DNA from: Bacteroidota bacterium
GTDB taxonomy: Bacteria > Bacteroidota > Bacteroidia > 2-12-FULL-35-15
NCBI GenBank assembly: GCA_016722565.1
Contig: JADKIU010000002.1
Coordinates: forward strand, 930,001-994,000
Length of the DNA stretch: 64,000 bases
Direction: 5' to 3'
The notes beneath the pieces were generated by a model that saw only the letters and a program-made list of their open reading frames with translations, was not told where the DNA came from and searched no databases. Positions 18,315-28,321 of the stretch are shown here, piece after piece; within the stretch, counting starts at the first letter, position 1, and every line of letters starts with the position of its first letter. Made by a program: the position numbers and the translations under genes.

Positions 18315-20099
18315 ATGAATTTAGAACAACAACTTACGGAGAAAACAGCGGAAGCTTTACAATCGCTTTATGGCGCTTCGTCTGATAAAATAGCATTTGA
18401 ACAAACCAACACTGATTTTACCGGTGACTTAACCTTGGTAGTATTCAACTTTTTGAAAATCTCCAAGAAAAAACCGGAAGATACCGCCCATGATCTTGGC
18501 AACTACTTAAAAGCCAATGTTCCCGAAATCGCTGATTTTAACGTAGTAAAAGGTTTTTTGAATCTGGTGATTGCTGATTCGTTTTGGCTAAACTACTTTA
18601 AAACCATCAACAGCAAATCGTTGATTCAACCCGTTCCTGCTGATGCACCAACAGTTATGGTGGAATATTCTTCCCCGAATACAAATAAACCGTTGCACTT
18701 AGGACATGTCCGCAATATCCTTTTGGGATACTCGGTTTCCAAAATTTTGAGCGCTGCAGGTAACAAAGTACATAAAACAAATGTGGTGAACGACCGCGGG
18801 ATTCATATTTGCAAGAGTATGTTGGCCTGGAAAAAATTCGGAAACGGAGAAACACCTCAATCGTCTGGCATGAAGGGCGATCACTTGGTTGGGAAATATT
18901 ATGTGGAGTTTGATAAAAACTACAAATTGGAAGTAGAAAGTCTAAAGTCACAAGGAATAAGTGAGGAAGACGCAAAAAAGAATGCACCCTTAATGCTTGA
19001 AGCACAAGCGATGTTGTTAAAATGGGAAGCAAACGATACAGAAGTACGCGACTTGTGGAAAATGATGAATGGCTGGGTATACGATGGTTTTGCACAATCC
19101 TACAAAAGATTAGGAGTGGATTTCGACAGCACCTATTATGAAAGCAATACCTACCTTTTGGGGAAGGAAATTATTGATACCGGATTAGAAAAAGGGGTTT
19201 TCAAAACACGTCCCGACAAGTCCATCTACATTGATTTGAGTGCTGATGGTTTAGATGAAAAAACTTTGTTGCGTTCGGATGGCACTTCGGTGTATATGAC
19301 ACAAGATTTGGGAACTGCTCTTCAACGTCAGCAAGCGGTGAACTTTGAAAAAATGATTTACACCGTTGGAAACGAACAGGATTATCATTTCAAAGTATTG
19401 TTTTTAATCTTAAAAAAATTAGGCTATGCCTGGTCGAATGGCTTATACCATCTTTCATACGGAATGGTGGAATTACCTGAAGGCAAAATGAAATCGCGGG
19501 AAGGAACCGTAGTGGATGCAGATGATTTGATGCAGGAGATGATTGATACCGCAACCAAAACAACCAAAGAGTTAGGGAAAGTAGAAGGTTTATCGGAAGC
19601 AGAAGCCAACCAATTGTATGATACTATCGGGATGGGAGCATTAAAATACTTCATGCTCAAAATTGATCCGAAAAAGAAAATGTTGTTCAACCCTGCTGAA
19701 TCAATCGACTTTAATGGAAACACTGCACCTTTCATCCAATTTAACTATGTGAGAATTCAAGCCTTGTTGCGTAAAGCAAGAGAAGGTTGGGATTTTGAAC
19801 ACTTGGATGTGTTTACACACAACATCGCACTTCTACCAAAAGAAAAAGCGCTGATTATCAAATTACATTCGTTTGATGCGGTATTGAAACAAGCAGCCAA
19901 TGAATTGAGTCCGGCTGTAATTGCAAACTACACTTACGATTTAGCAAAAGAATTCAGTCAGTATTATCACGATACACCTATCTTAAAAGAAGAGCAAAAA
20001 GATTTAATTCTATTCCGTTTGCAATTAGCAAAAACAATTGGTATTGCAATTAAAAATGCAATGGGATTGTTAGGAATTGAAGTTCCTGAGCGAATGTAG
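18315..20099 (+). CDS. argS: Arginyl-tRNA synthetase
   Basis: A 594-residue class I aminoacyl-tRNA synthetase that charges tRNA-Arg. The N-terminal Add-1 domain is followed by the HIGH-type motif in SSPNTNKPLHLGHVRNILLG. The KMSKS counterpart is EGKMKSREGTVV, as is usual for ArgRS. The C-terminal DALR anticodon-binding domain includes FIQFNYVRIQALLRKA and ends in LLGIEVPERM, the family end. I use the ATG at 18315; the TTG nine bases earlier is in frame but would overlap the -7 element. Length and motifs are normal and the gene is intact. Confidence 0.97.
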   Translation: MNLEQQLTEKTAEALQSLYGASSDKIAFEQTNTDFTGDLTLVVFNFLKISKKKPEDTAHDLGNYLKANVPEIADFNVVKGFLNLVIADSFWLNYFKTINSKSLIQPVPADAPTVMVEYSSPNTNKPLHLGHVRNILLGYSVSKILSAAGNKVHKTNVVNDRGIHICKSMLAWKKFGNGETPQSSGMKGDHLVGKYYVEFDKNYKLEVESLKSQGISEEDAKKNAPLMLEAQAMLLKWEANDTEVRDLWKMMNGWVYDGFAQSYKRLGVDFDSTYYESNTYLLGKEIIDTGLEKGVFKTRPDKSIYIDLSADGLDEKTLLRSDGTSVYMTQDLGTALQRQQAVNFEKMIYTVGNEQDYHFKVLFLILKKLGYAWSNGLYHLSYGMVELPEGKMKSREGTVVDADDLMQEMIDTATKTTKELGKVEGLSEAEANQLYDTIGMGALKYFMLKIDPKKKMLFNPAESIDFNGNTAPFIQFNYVRIQALLRKAREGWDFEHLDVFTHNIALLPKEKALIIKLHSFDAVLKQAANELSPAVIANYTYDLAKEFSQYYHDTPILKEEQKDLILFRLQLAKTIGIAIKNAMGLLGIEVPERM

Positions 20100-20112
20100 C
20101 TTGCTTTATTAA

Positions 20113-20672
20113 ATGAATAATAAAATATCTATTTTATTTCTAGGTTCAATATTGTTTCTCAATTGCAACACAATTAGAAACAAACGATTATTAAAGATAA
20201 TAGCCGACTTTTATTAAAAACGCACGCTCTTTTAATGAAAGAAAGTAAACTCTTTCTTACCGAATCTTCCCAAAATAATTTTTCGGAAAGTGTTTATGAT
20301 TACATCAAAAATCTTAAATAGTATAATTTCTATGATGGAAGAGAAAAGCCCATTCTCTTAGAACCAATTTTAATAAATCCAGAACATTCAAAAGCAATAG
20401 TACCTATCCTTGAAAGAACTATGGATTTGGCGGGCAAGCGAGTTGAATATATAAAATATATTTCCGCTAAAAAGATGGATCTTACATGGACCTTCAAATT
20501 AAAAGAAGGCTTTACCCATAGTTTTAGTTACGAATCCAACAGTTATCCAACATTATCAGATAGTTCATTAAGTGCTAAGTTCGTGAGAAATTTTCTTCTG
20601 AGTGGAGAAATCGAGCACAAGAAAAAGAACAACGAGGAACTTTTTAGATCACAATGGTATGCATTTAATTAA
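20113..20672 (+). pseudogene. Broken lipoprotein gene (one frameshift, one nonsense codon)
   Basis: An ATG at 20113 opens MNNKISILFLGSILFLNC, a lipoprotein leader with Cys at the lipobox, but the frame closes after about 34 codons. Adding one A to the run at 20193-20195 gives KDNSRLLLKTHALLMKESKL and continues through SESVYDYIKNLK to a TAG at 20319-20321. The same frame resumes after it and runs to 20672, ending SQWYAFN. Corrected, it would be about 186 residues. I do not recognise the family. Either two sequencing errors hit one small gene or this is a real decaying gene; it is less constrained than its neighbours, so decay is possible. Confidence 0.6.
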
Positions 20673-20686
20673 CCTAGGAAATTATC

Positions 20687-23643
20687 CTACTTCACTGCAT
20701 CGTAAATCACCGAATGAATTTTCCCTCTGATTCCTGATTTGGCAAGTTTGTTATCATCTGCATCGGGATACACTCTGTTGGATAAGAAAATATAAATGAT
20801 TCCTGTTTGTGGATCTGCCCAAGCCAATGTGCCTGTAAATCCGGCATGTCCAAAACTCATATACGAAACAGCTTTGCAAACCGGACTGTCTTTATCGGGG
20901 TTCATCTCGGGTTTATCAAAACCAATCGCTCTCCGATTTTGATTGTCGATGCAATATTGACACTCGGTAAATTTAAAAAGGGTAGTTGAGTCGATGTAGC
21001 GCTTCCCTCCATATGTTCCATAGTTCATAAACAGTTGCATCATCACTGCTAAGTCGTTAGAGTTGGAAAACAATCCAGCATGACCGCCTACTCCACCCAA
21101 CATCGCTGCACCTTGATCATGCACATCGCCATGTACTTGTTGCTTTCTGAATTTTGCATCAAATTCTGTAGGCACAATTCTGTTTAATTCGAAACGTGAT
21201 AAAGGTTTATAACCCATTGTGGTTAATCCCAGAGGCGCATAAAATGAATTTTGAACGTAGATGTTCAATGCAGAGCTGGTTTCTTTTTCAATGATTTTTT
21301 TCAAAAAATAATACCCCAAATCGCTGTACAAATATTTACCTGCATCTTTCACCGGTGATTCGATGATGCGTTTGTAAATCGTGTCTTCGTAATTTTTATT
21401 GATGTATAAATCATTTGCAACTCGTTTATAAAAAACATCATTCGGAGTTTTGTTGTAAATACCTTCCTTGTATGTTCCATCTTTGTTTACCGTTTTCATC
21501 CAAAATGGAATCCAATCTTTTAATCCGGCTTGATGAGTCATCATCTCGCGAAGATTGATGTTTTGTTTGTTGCTCCCTTCCAGTTCAGGCATGTAATAAC
21601 ACAATGGATTATCCAAATTCACTTTCCCTTCATCCATTAACTTCATCAATGAAGTTGTTGATGCCGCAATTTTGGTAATGGATGCAATGTCATACAAATC
21701 GGTATTCTTAACTTTTATCTTTGTGTCGTAGGTATGATGACCAAATGATTTTTGATAAATGACGTTTCCATTTTTTGCAACCAACACTTGGCAACCCGGA
21801 AAACTTTGTCTTTAATGCCATTCATTGCAATGCTATCAATCTTCGCGAGCTTCCGGGAATCAATCCCCAATGCCTCTGGAATGGTGTATTTGAAACGCAC
21901 TTGATGCGTGTTGATTCCCATCCCTACTTTAAAATAAGAACTCGCAGTTACGGGTAATTTTCCACTTGCTCCTACTCCACCAAATATCAATTGAGCCGAA
22001 TACGATTCACTGTAATCGCTGTTTTCATAACTCATAATCACTGCATCAGCAAATTGAATACTATCTAACTTTGCAAGGATATACGGATTAGCAGCTACAT
22101 TCACAATAACATTATGTTCCTTAATAAGTGCTTTCAACATCTCCAATACTTGTGGTGTTAAACCAAATGCTTTGTCCGGTTTATTATTGGTGTTATTGAT
22201 GTGAACAATAATTGGATTATAATTTTTCAATTGAGCCAATAACGAATCAAATGCCGGAGCTTTTGCATCTTTGTCAATTCCAAAATGTTTAATAGATGCA
22301 TAGTTGGAAAGCGTTTGTTGAAAAATGCTTAACCCTTTATAACCCAGTGATACCGATGCAATTTTGGAGGAATCCAGATTTTGTAAAGGAAGAATATCAT
22401 TTTTATTTTGCAACAAGGTTAATGATGCTTCCGTTAATTTACGATTAATCATTTCTGCATGAGGTGTATTCAAATCTTCATACAAATTTTTCAATTTCAC
22501 TTTTGAATAATGATTTAATCCTGCCCATTGTTTGGTCAATAAAATTTTCATGCAACGTTTATCAATCTCTTCCTGAGTAATCTCACCACGTTCGATTGCT
22601 TTTTTAATTTCAGTCATTGCCGTTGGAACATCTTCTGCGAACAATAACACATCATTTCCCGCCAACAAGGCTTTCAATTCTACTTCACCCGGTTTATAGA
22701 ATTTACTCACCCCTTTCATGTTTAAGGCATCTGTAAAAATCAATCCTTTAAATCCAAGTGTATCTTTTAATAATCCGGTCACAATCTTTTTTGTGAGTGT
22801 AGATGCTTGATTGGGTGTAGTATCCAACGATGGAATACTTAAGTGCGCCACCATCATGCTTCCCAAACCTTCTTTGATTAATTCTTTAAACGGATACAAT
22901 TCCAATGTATCCAGGCGTTCGCGAGAAGATTTAATGGTTGGCAACGTTTTATGCGAATCGCTATCCGTATCACCATGACCGGGAAAATGTTTGCCGCAAG
23001 CCAACACGTGGTTGTCTTGCATCCCTTTCATATACATCAACGCCTTACGGGTAACATTCATTTTGTTTTCACCAAACGAACGATTCCCGATCACAGGATT
23101 TAACGGATTATTATTGATATCGATGTCCGGAGCAAAATTTACATGCATCCCTACACGTTTTGTTTGGCGAGCAATTTCAACACCCATTTGATAAATCAAT
23201 GAATCGTTTTGAATAGCTCCCAATGTCATTTGACGCGGAAATTTTGTGGTACTGTCTAAGCGCATGGCTAATCCCCATTCGGCATCCATCGAAATCAACA
23301 AAGGAACTTTGGAACACGACTGGTAACAATTTGCCTGAATGGCTTGACGTACAGGCCCGCCTTGAAAAAAGATTAATCCACCAATTTTATATTTATCAAC
23401 TAATTCTTTAATCTCTTTCACATGTGCATTGTCTTTGTTCGAATAGGCAGCAACCATAAACAATTGTGCAAGTCGTTCATCCGGACTCAATGCTTTAAAA
23501 ACAGAGTCTGCCCAGCGTGTATCTTTTAAATAAAATGGAGGATCCTGAATTTCAACAGCAGTTTTGTTGACCGTTGTTTTCGGAATAAAGCTCAGAGAAA
23601 TGAGTATGAGAAAGGAAAATATAGCGAGGATGACGTTTTTCAT
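20687..23643 (-). CDS. GH3 beta-N-acetylhexosaminidase fused to a serine hydrolase, one frameshift
   Basis: Corrected length is 985 residues. The N-terminal half is glycoside hydrolase family 3 (NagZ-like), with KHFPGHGDTDSDSH, the catalytic His-Asp loop, and LIFTDALNMKGV. The C-terminal half is a beta-lactamase/penicillin-binding-fold hydrolase with SxxK in ASITKIAAS, a Tyr motif YSDLGYYF, and GGHAGLFS. A base is missing in the CCCGG stretch at 21795-21799; restoring it joins KDKVF to PGCQVLVAKNGNVIYQ. This two-domain protein is common in Bacteroidota and probably trims peptidoglycan or its fragments in the periplasm; a signal-anchor-like hydrophobic stretch begins at residue 4. The ATG at 23643 is preferred over an upstream TTG. 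Confidence 0.88.
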
Positions 23644-23649
23644 TAACAA

Positions 23650-24001
23650 AAAATAGATTGAATGAGATGTATGGCAATTATTGTGCTAAGTTAAGTTGTA
23701 AGATAACGGTATCCATTTGAGAACAGTATACTTTTCAACGAAAGGATGTTAATGACATCTTTTAAAACTGAATCACTAAAAGAATCGTTATTGCAAGGCA
23801 TGAAGCAATCTCACAAGAATGGATAAACAGTCAGCTACAGGAAGATCCCGTGCCGGAGCGTGGTCCCAATATCTATCTGGAGATGTTTTAGTGTGAGTGA
23901 TGTTTGTTAAGACAACAGTGTTAAAAACATCTTACCATTACCAAGATCAGCTATTAATCATTCCTTAATTTTGTTGTCACCCTGAGCGGAGTCGAAGGGC
24001 G
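23650..24001. other. Repeat-bearing spacer without a supported gene
   Basis: This 350-bp gap holds two sequences I recognise as degenerate copies of dispersed intergenic repeats: GTTATTGCAAGGCATGAAGC within 23786-23814, and a CACCCTGAGCGGAGTCGAAG-type element at 23975-24000. Between them are short open frames of 25-35 codons with no recognisable product. Confidence 0.5.
23975..24000. repeat. CACCCTGAGC...GTCGAAGGG dispersed-type element
   Basis: The sequence CACCCTGAGCGGAGTCGAAG plus GGC matches, from memory, a short intergenic repeat found in many copies in environmental bacterial genomes, Bacteroidota among them. Only one half is present here, directly before a TAnnTTTG element (24002-24009) for the next gene. 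Confidence 0.5.
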
Positions 24002-24013
24002 TAAATTTGCACT

Positions 24014-24373
24014 ATGTACAAGAAACTCTTCAACATAATGGTTTTGATGATCAGTGTACTGACTCTTAACCTGATTACAGGTTTCATTACGGATTACATT
24101 GTTCATTATAACATCGACATCAACCCCTATAAATTCACAGGGATTGCAATGTTGACTTTGGTTTTTATTCTTGTCCCTGCTTTTAGTTATCTCAAACCGA
24201 AAGTAGAACTATTGGTAGCTCGTGTGCTGGTTTCGGGGAGCAATTCGTTTGGCAAAAATTTAGGTTTACTACTCTCCTTTGCGGTTGTATTTGGGATCCT
24301 TTTTCTAATTTACCTCCATCAATGGTTCGATATCAATTTCTGGGAAGTGTTGAAAACTAAACTAAAAGGTTAA
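24014..24373 (+). CDS. Small integral membrane protein, unknown function
   Basis: A 119-residue protein with three strong hydrophobic segments: LFNIMVLMISVLTLNLITGFI, FTGIAMLTLVFILVPAFSYL and LGLLLSFAVVFGILFLIYL. A short charged loop (KPKVELLVARVLVSGSNSFGK) lies between the second and third. It ends in Lys-rich VLKTKLKG. I do not recognise a family. TAAATTTG lies only four bases before the ATG, implying a near-leaderless message. It precedes mutL by 122 bp on the same strand, but mutL appears to have its own -7 element. Confidence 0.55.
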   Translation: MYKKLFNIMVLMISVLTLNLITGFITDYIVHYNIDINPYKFTGIAMLTLVFILVPAFSYLKPKVELLVARVLVSGSNSFGKNLGLLLSFAVVFGILFLIYLHQWFDINFWEVLKTKLKG

Positions 24374-24470
24374 ACACCTGCAATTACTTACCAACAAAGC
24401 ACTTACAACGGCTTTAGTCATAAGCACTTCTCAATCCTTTATTCACCTGTTTTTATTCAATTATTAGTAT

Positions 24471-24478
24471 TATTTTTG
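24471..24478 (+). promoter_or_regulatory. TAnnTTTG -7 element of mutL
   Basis: TATTTTTG sits 17 bases before the preferred mutL ATG at 24496. No convincing TTG is found at the -33 spacing. Confidence 0.3.
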
Positions 24479-24495
24479 TGGGAATACGTACACTT

Positions 24496-26334
24496 ATGCC
24501 AGACATTATTCATCTTTTACCCGATTCGGTAGCCAACCAGATTGCTGCAGGGGAAGTGGTTCAACGACCTGCTTCCGCTGTGAAGGAATTGATGGAAAAT
24601 GCATTGGATGCTGGCGGTACAAAGATTAAGCTGATTGTAAAAGATGCCGGCAAAACACTTATTCAAGTGATTGACAATGGCTGTGGAATGAGTGAAACCG
24701 ATGCACGCATGAGTTTTGAACGACATGCTACTTCCAAAATAAAAAAAGCAGATGACCTGTTTGCCATTCGTACGATGGGTTTCCGGGGAGAAGCATTGGC
24801 ATCTATTGCCGCCATTGCTCAAGTAGAACTAAAAACAAAACGTACCGGTGAAGAAACCGGTGTTCAAATTGATATTGAAGGCAGCGAAGTAAAACGACAA
24901 GAAACGGTTAATTGCCCCGAAGGAACATCCATCTCTGTTAAAAATTTATTTTTTAATGTTCCTGCTCGCAGAAATTTCTTAAAAACCGATTCCGTAGAAT
25001 TGCGCCATATCATTGATGAGTTTCATCGTGTGAGCATCCCGAATCCTGAAATTGCATTTAGCCTACATCATAACAATACCGAAATTTTTCATTTAGAAGC
25101 CGGCTCTCTGAAACAACGGTTGATGGGCATATTTGGGAATTCGTATAATTCCCGACTTGTTCCAGTGGAAGAAAACACCGGCATTGTTAAAATTAAAGGA
25201 TTTGTAATCAAACCTGATTTTGCAAAAAAAACGAGAGGCGAACAATTCTTCTTTTTGAATAAACGGTTTATCAAAAACGGTTATTTACATCATGCGGTGC
25301 AATCCGCCTTTGAGCAATTGTTACCGAGTGATAGTTTTGCCTCTTATTTCTTAATGCTTGATGTCGATCCTAAATCCATCGATATCAATATTCATCCGAC
25401 AAAAACGGAAGTAAAATTTGAAGATGAAAAAGCGATTTATGCTTTTTTACGTTCGGCTGTAAAAAAATCATTGGGACAATTTAACATTTCTCCAAGTTTG
25501 GATTTCGACCAAGAAGCGCATTTGTACAACATGCCACTTAAGCCGGTTGATGGGATTTACAAACAACCGACCATCAAAGTGGATGAGAACTACAATCCAT
25601 TTAAAACCGAACAAAAAGAAACCCAAGAACGTGAACTTTCTAATAAAACCAATTGGGAGAAACTTTATAGCAGGCATGTAGACAACCAATTAGAATTTGA
25701 GATAAAGAAAGAAGAAGAAACACAACAGACCATTAATACGGATTGGGACAACGATTTACACGAAAGCAATAAAAAATCGACCTACCAATTGCACAACAAA
25801 TACATTTTAACCCATATCAAAACCGGTTTTATGGTGATTGATCAGCAAGGGGCACACGAACGTATTTTGTATGAGCGCATTTTGGAAGGGTTTGAAAAAC
25901 ATAAGTCGGCCACCCAGCAAGAGCTGTTTCCGAAAACGATTGAATTGAACACCCCGGACTTTGAGTTGGTAAAAGAATTACAGCCAGAAATTCAGGGAAT
26001 GGGCTTTGATATCAGTGAATTTGGCAAAAACACATTTGTCATCCATGGAGTTCCTGCCGATACGTCAGCATATGATTCGGTAAAATTATTGGAAGGATTA
26101 TTGGAGAACTACAAACAAAATTTATTGGAATTAAAATCCGACAAACGTGAAAATTTAGCCCGTGCAATGGCAAGAAATACTGCTATCAAATCGGGAAAAG
26201 CATTAACACAAGAGGAAATGCAAAACATCATTGATGAGTTGTTTGCTTGTCAAATGCCTTATAGCACGCCAAGCGGAAAACCAACCATCACCACTTTTTC
26301 GAGTGAGGATTTGGATAAGCGGTTTAAGAAGTAG
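24496..26334 (+). CDS. mutL: DNA mismatch repair protein MutL
   Basis: A 612-residue GHKL ATPase that links MutS mismatch recognition to strand incision. The ATPase motifs are all present near the N-terminus: VKELMENALDAG, DNGCGM, FRGEALASI and GTSISVKNLFFNVPAR. The C-terminal dimerisation domain carries DQQGAHERILYE where endonuclease-type MutL has DQHA(x)2E(x)4E; the two Glu are kept but His-Ala are Gln-Gly. ACQMPYSTPSGKPT replaces the usual C-terminal HGRP box. I start at the ATG at 24496, just before IIHLLPDSVANQIAAGEVV, as in homologues. Otherwise the protein is normal in length. Confidence 0.95.
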   Translation: MPDIIHLLPDSVANQIAAGEVVQRPASAVKELMENALDAGGTKIKLIVKDAGKTLIQVIDNGCGMSETDARMSFERHATSKIKKADDLFAIRTMGFRGEALASIAAIAQVELKTKRTGEETGVQIDIEGSEVKRQETVNCPEGTSISVKNLFFNVPARRNFLKTDSVELRHIIDEFHRVSIPNPEIAFSLHHNNTEIFHLEAGSLKQRLMGIFGNSYNSRLVPVEENTGIVKIKGFVIKPDFAKKTRGEQFFFLNKRFIKNGYLHHAVQSAFEQLLPSDSFASYFLMLDVDPKSIDINIHPTKTEVKFEDEKAIYAFLRSAVKKSLGQFNISPSLDFDQEAHLYNMPLKPVDGIYKQPTIKVDENYNPFKTEQKETQERELSNKTNWEKLYSRHVDNQLEFEIKKEEETQQTINTDWDNDLHESNKKSTYQLHNKYILTHIKTGFMVIDQQGAHERILYERILEGFEKHKSATQQELFPKTIELNTPDFELVKELQPEIQGMGFDISEFGKNTFVIHGVPADTSAYDSVKLLEGLLENYKQNLLELKSDKRENLARAMARNTAIKSGKALTQEEMQNIIDELFACQMPYSTPSGKPTITTFSSEDLDKRFKK

Positions 26335-26439
26335 AGAATAGTTAATTGAGAAATTGAAAATAGTTTATTGGGGAATACCCAAATTTACACCGAAAGGGTT
26401 CCTTCAGGTTAAATTAATAATGATTCGTAATTAGTAACC

Positions 26440-27288
26440 ATGTCTTACCAACAATATCGTCCGAATAGTTTTAGATCATTACCAGTGATAGTTAAAAATC
26501 TGTTAATTATCAATGGTCTGTTTTTTCTTGCGACAGAATTATTCAAAGGTCAAAACAGTATAGATTTGGCTGATTATTTAGGCTTACACTACTTTACATC
26601 TGAATTATTTAAACCCTATCAATTTGTAACCTACATGTTTATGCATGGAGGCATTTTCCATATTTTGTTTAACATGTTTGCATTATTCATGTTTGGTAAT
26701 GTGTTGGAAAATTTATGGGGACCAAAACGTTTTCTTATTTTTTACATGGTTACCGGTATTGGTGCGGCTTTGATTTACCTCGGTTATCAGGCATTTGAAT
26801 ATCATCAAATTCAAGTCGCCATTCAGGGTCTCTTAAACAATACTACTCCAGAAGAATACCTTTCCGTAGTGAAAAATCATTTTTCCGATTTATATGACAT
26901 TCCAGAAAATCGACCAATTTTTGAAAGTTTCATAAATGAATGGTCTAAAAATATTGGGAATCAAAGTTTTTCAGAAAAAGCAATAAGTGACATGTCTCAA
27001 TTTATCACTTTCAAACAAAATATTCCTATGGTTGGTGCATCAGGGGCTATCTTTGGAATTTTAGTTGCATTTGGAATGCTATTTCCAAATACGGAGTTAA
27101 TGCTAATGTTTGTTCCCATTCCAATAAAAGCAAAATATGCTGTTGTTATATATGCTGTAGCTGAATTGTTTTTTGGTGTTGCTCGATTTTCAGGAGACAA
27201 CATTGCACATTTCGCGCATTTAGGTGGCGCGTTGTTTGGATTCATTTTAGTGAAATATTGGCAAAAAAAGAACAAGCATTTTTATTAA
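26440..27288 (+). CDS. Rhomboid family intramembrane serine protease, copy 1
   Basis: A 282-residue membrane protein. The rhomboid core has FVTYMFMHGGIFHILFNMFA (oxyanion His and Asn), the nucleophile GASGAIFG, and the general-base His in AHFAHLGGALFGF. Between the first half and the nucleophile, an extra ~65-residue soluble insert (QGLLNNTTPEEYL to ITFKQ) is present, longer than in typical bacterial rhomboids. Such proteases cut single-pass membrane proteins within or near the bilayer; the substrate here is unknown. It is followed 2 bp later by a second rhomboid gene, so the two are surely co-transcribed, as in several Bacteroidota. Confidence 0.9.
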   Translation: MSYQQYRPNSFRSLPVIVKNLLIINGLFFLATELFKGQNSIDLADYLGLHYFTSELFKPYQFVTYMFMHGGIFHILFNMFALFMFGNVLENLWGPKRFLIFYMVTGIGAALIYLGYQAFEYHQIQVAIQGLLNNTTPEEYLSVVKNHFSDLYDIPENRPIFESFINEWSKNIGNQSFSEKAISDMSQFITFKQNIPMVGASGAIFGILVAFGMLFPNTELMLMFVPIPIKAKYAVVIYAVAELFFGVARFSGDNIAHFAHLGGALFGFILVKYWQKKNKHFY

Positions 27289-27290
27289 TT

Positions 27291-28202
27291 ATGGCAAATC
27301 CAGTATTCGAAGAGCTAAAAAATAAAATAAAGAGTGGTAATCCAATTACCCGATTGATCATTATTAATATTGCTGTCTTTCTATTCTTTATTTTATTACA
27401 AATTATTTATGATGCAACCGACAAAAGCAGTTCGTCTAGTTTTTTCATACAAACATTTGTAGAAAGCATCTCCTTCCCTCTCAATACAAATGCTCTTTTT
27501 CATAGTCCATGGTCATTGATTACTAGCATGTTTAGTCATGCAGAAATTTTACATTTATTTTGGAACATGATTACTTTATATTGGTTTGGGAAAATTTTAT
27601 CCGATTACACATCCGAAAAAAAAATTATTCCATTGTATATTTTAGGAGGAATCAGTGGTGCCATTGTTACATTTCTTATAGTAAACACAATTCCTGCATT
27701 AGCTGTTTACCAATCAAAATTCATAATGGGGGCATCCGCAAGTGTCACTGCGATTATAATCGCCTCAGCGACACTTGTTCCTAATGTGAAAATAAATCTC
27801 CTTTTTATTGGACCTGTTAAACTTCTGTATGTTGCTTTATTCGTAATATTTATTGACATTCTCAATATTTCAATGCAAGCATCATTAGTCGGGAACCTTT
27901 CCCACCTGGGTGGTGCATTGATGGGATTTTTATTTATTGTTCAGTATAAAAAAGGAGTAGACATGTCAAAAGGTATTACAAAATTTTTGGATTGGCTTTC
28001 GGGATTGTTTAAATCCGGCCCCAAAAGTAAAATGAATGTTGCCTACAAACGAAAAGTTTCGGATGAAGAATACAATTACAATAAAAAGATGGAGCAAGAT
28101 ACCATCGATAAAATTTTAGATAAAATTTCAAAATCCGGTTACGATAGTTTATCAAAAACCGAAAAAGAAATTTTATTTAAAGCAAGCGAAAAAAACAGAT
28201 AA
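27291..28202 (+). CDS. Rhomboid family intramembrane serine protease, copy 2
   Basis: A 303-residue protein that starts at the ATG at 27291, right after the stop of copy 1. It keeps the rhomboid residues: SLITSMFSHAEILHLFWNMI, nucleophile GASASVTA and base His in NLSHLGGALMGF. The C-terminal ~90 residues after the last membrane helix form a charged cytoplasmic tail (SDEEYNYNKKMEQDTIDKIL and ISKSGYDSLSKTEKEIL), a helix-turn pattern often seen at the ends of Bacteroidota rhomboids. It likely partners copy 1. An 18-bp perfect palindrome follows 79 bp after the stop. Confidence 0.9.
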   Translation: MANPVFEELKNKIKSGNPITRLIIINIAVFLFFILLQIIYDATDKSSSSSFFIQTFVESISFPLNTNALFHSPWSLITSMFSHAEILHLFWNMITLYWFGKILSDYTSEKKIIPLYILGGISGAIVTFLIVNTIPALAVYQSKFIMGASASVTAIIIASATLVPNVKINLLFIGPVKLLYVALFVIFIDILNISMQASLVGNLSHLGGALMGFLFIVQYKKGVDMSKGITKFLDWLSGLFKSGPKSKMNVAYKRKVSDEEYNYNKKMEQDTIDKILDKISKSGYDSLSKTEKEILFKASEKNR

Positions 28203-28281
28203 TATCAAGCAGAAGGAATCAAGTATCAAGACAAAAAAATGTATCTTTTGCCAGGAATTTCATTATAAAATAAATCCTAAA

Positions 28282-28299
28282 TCCCGATAGCTATCGGGA
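28282..28299. repeat. Perfect palindrome TCCCGATAGCTATCGGGA
   Basis: An 18-bp perfect palindrome between the rhomboid pair and the next gene. I recall this exact core as a frequent intergenic palindrome in Bacteroidota; its role is unclear. It is not followed by a T-run on either strand, so a terminator role is weakly supported. Confidence 0.6.
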
Positions 28300-28321
28300 A
28301 GCTTTGATTCGGAATCCGTAA

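Noticed and set aside
23773..23887. Short frame through the dispersed repeat reading ...GPNIYLEMF
   Set aside because: No start codon in a sensible context and it begins inside the repeat element; too short to support.
26335..26439. TAGTTAATTGAG-like low-complexity stretch after mutL
   Set aside because: It has no strict period and no counterpart arm, unlike the true 7- and 8-bp arrays.
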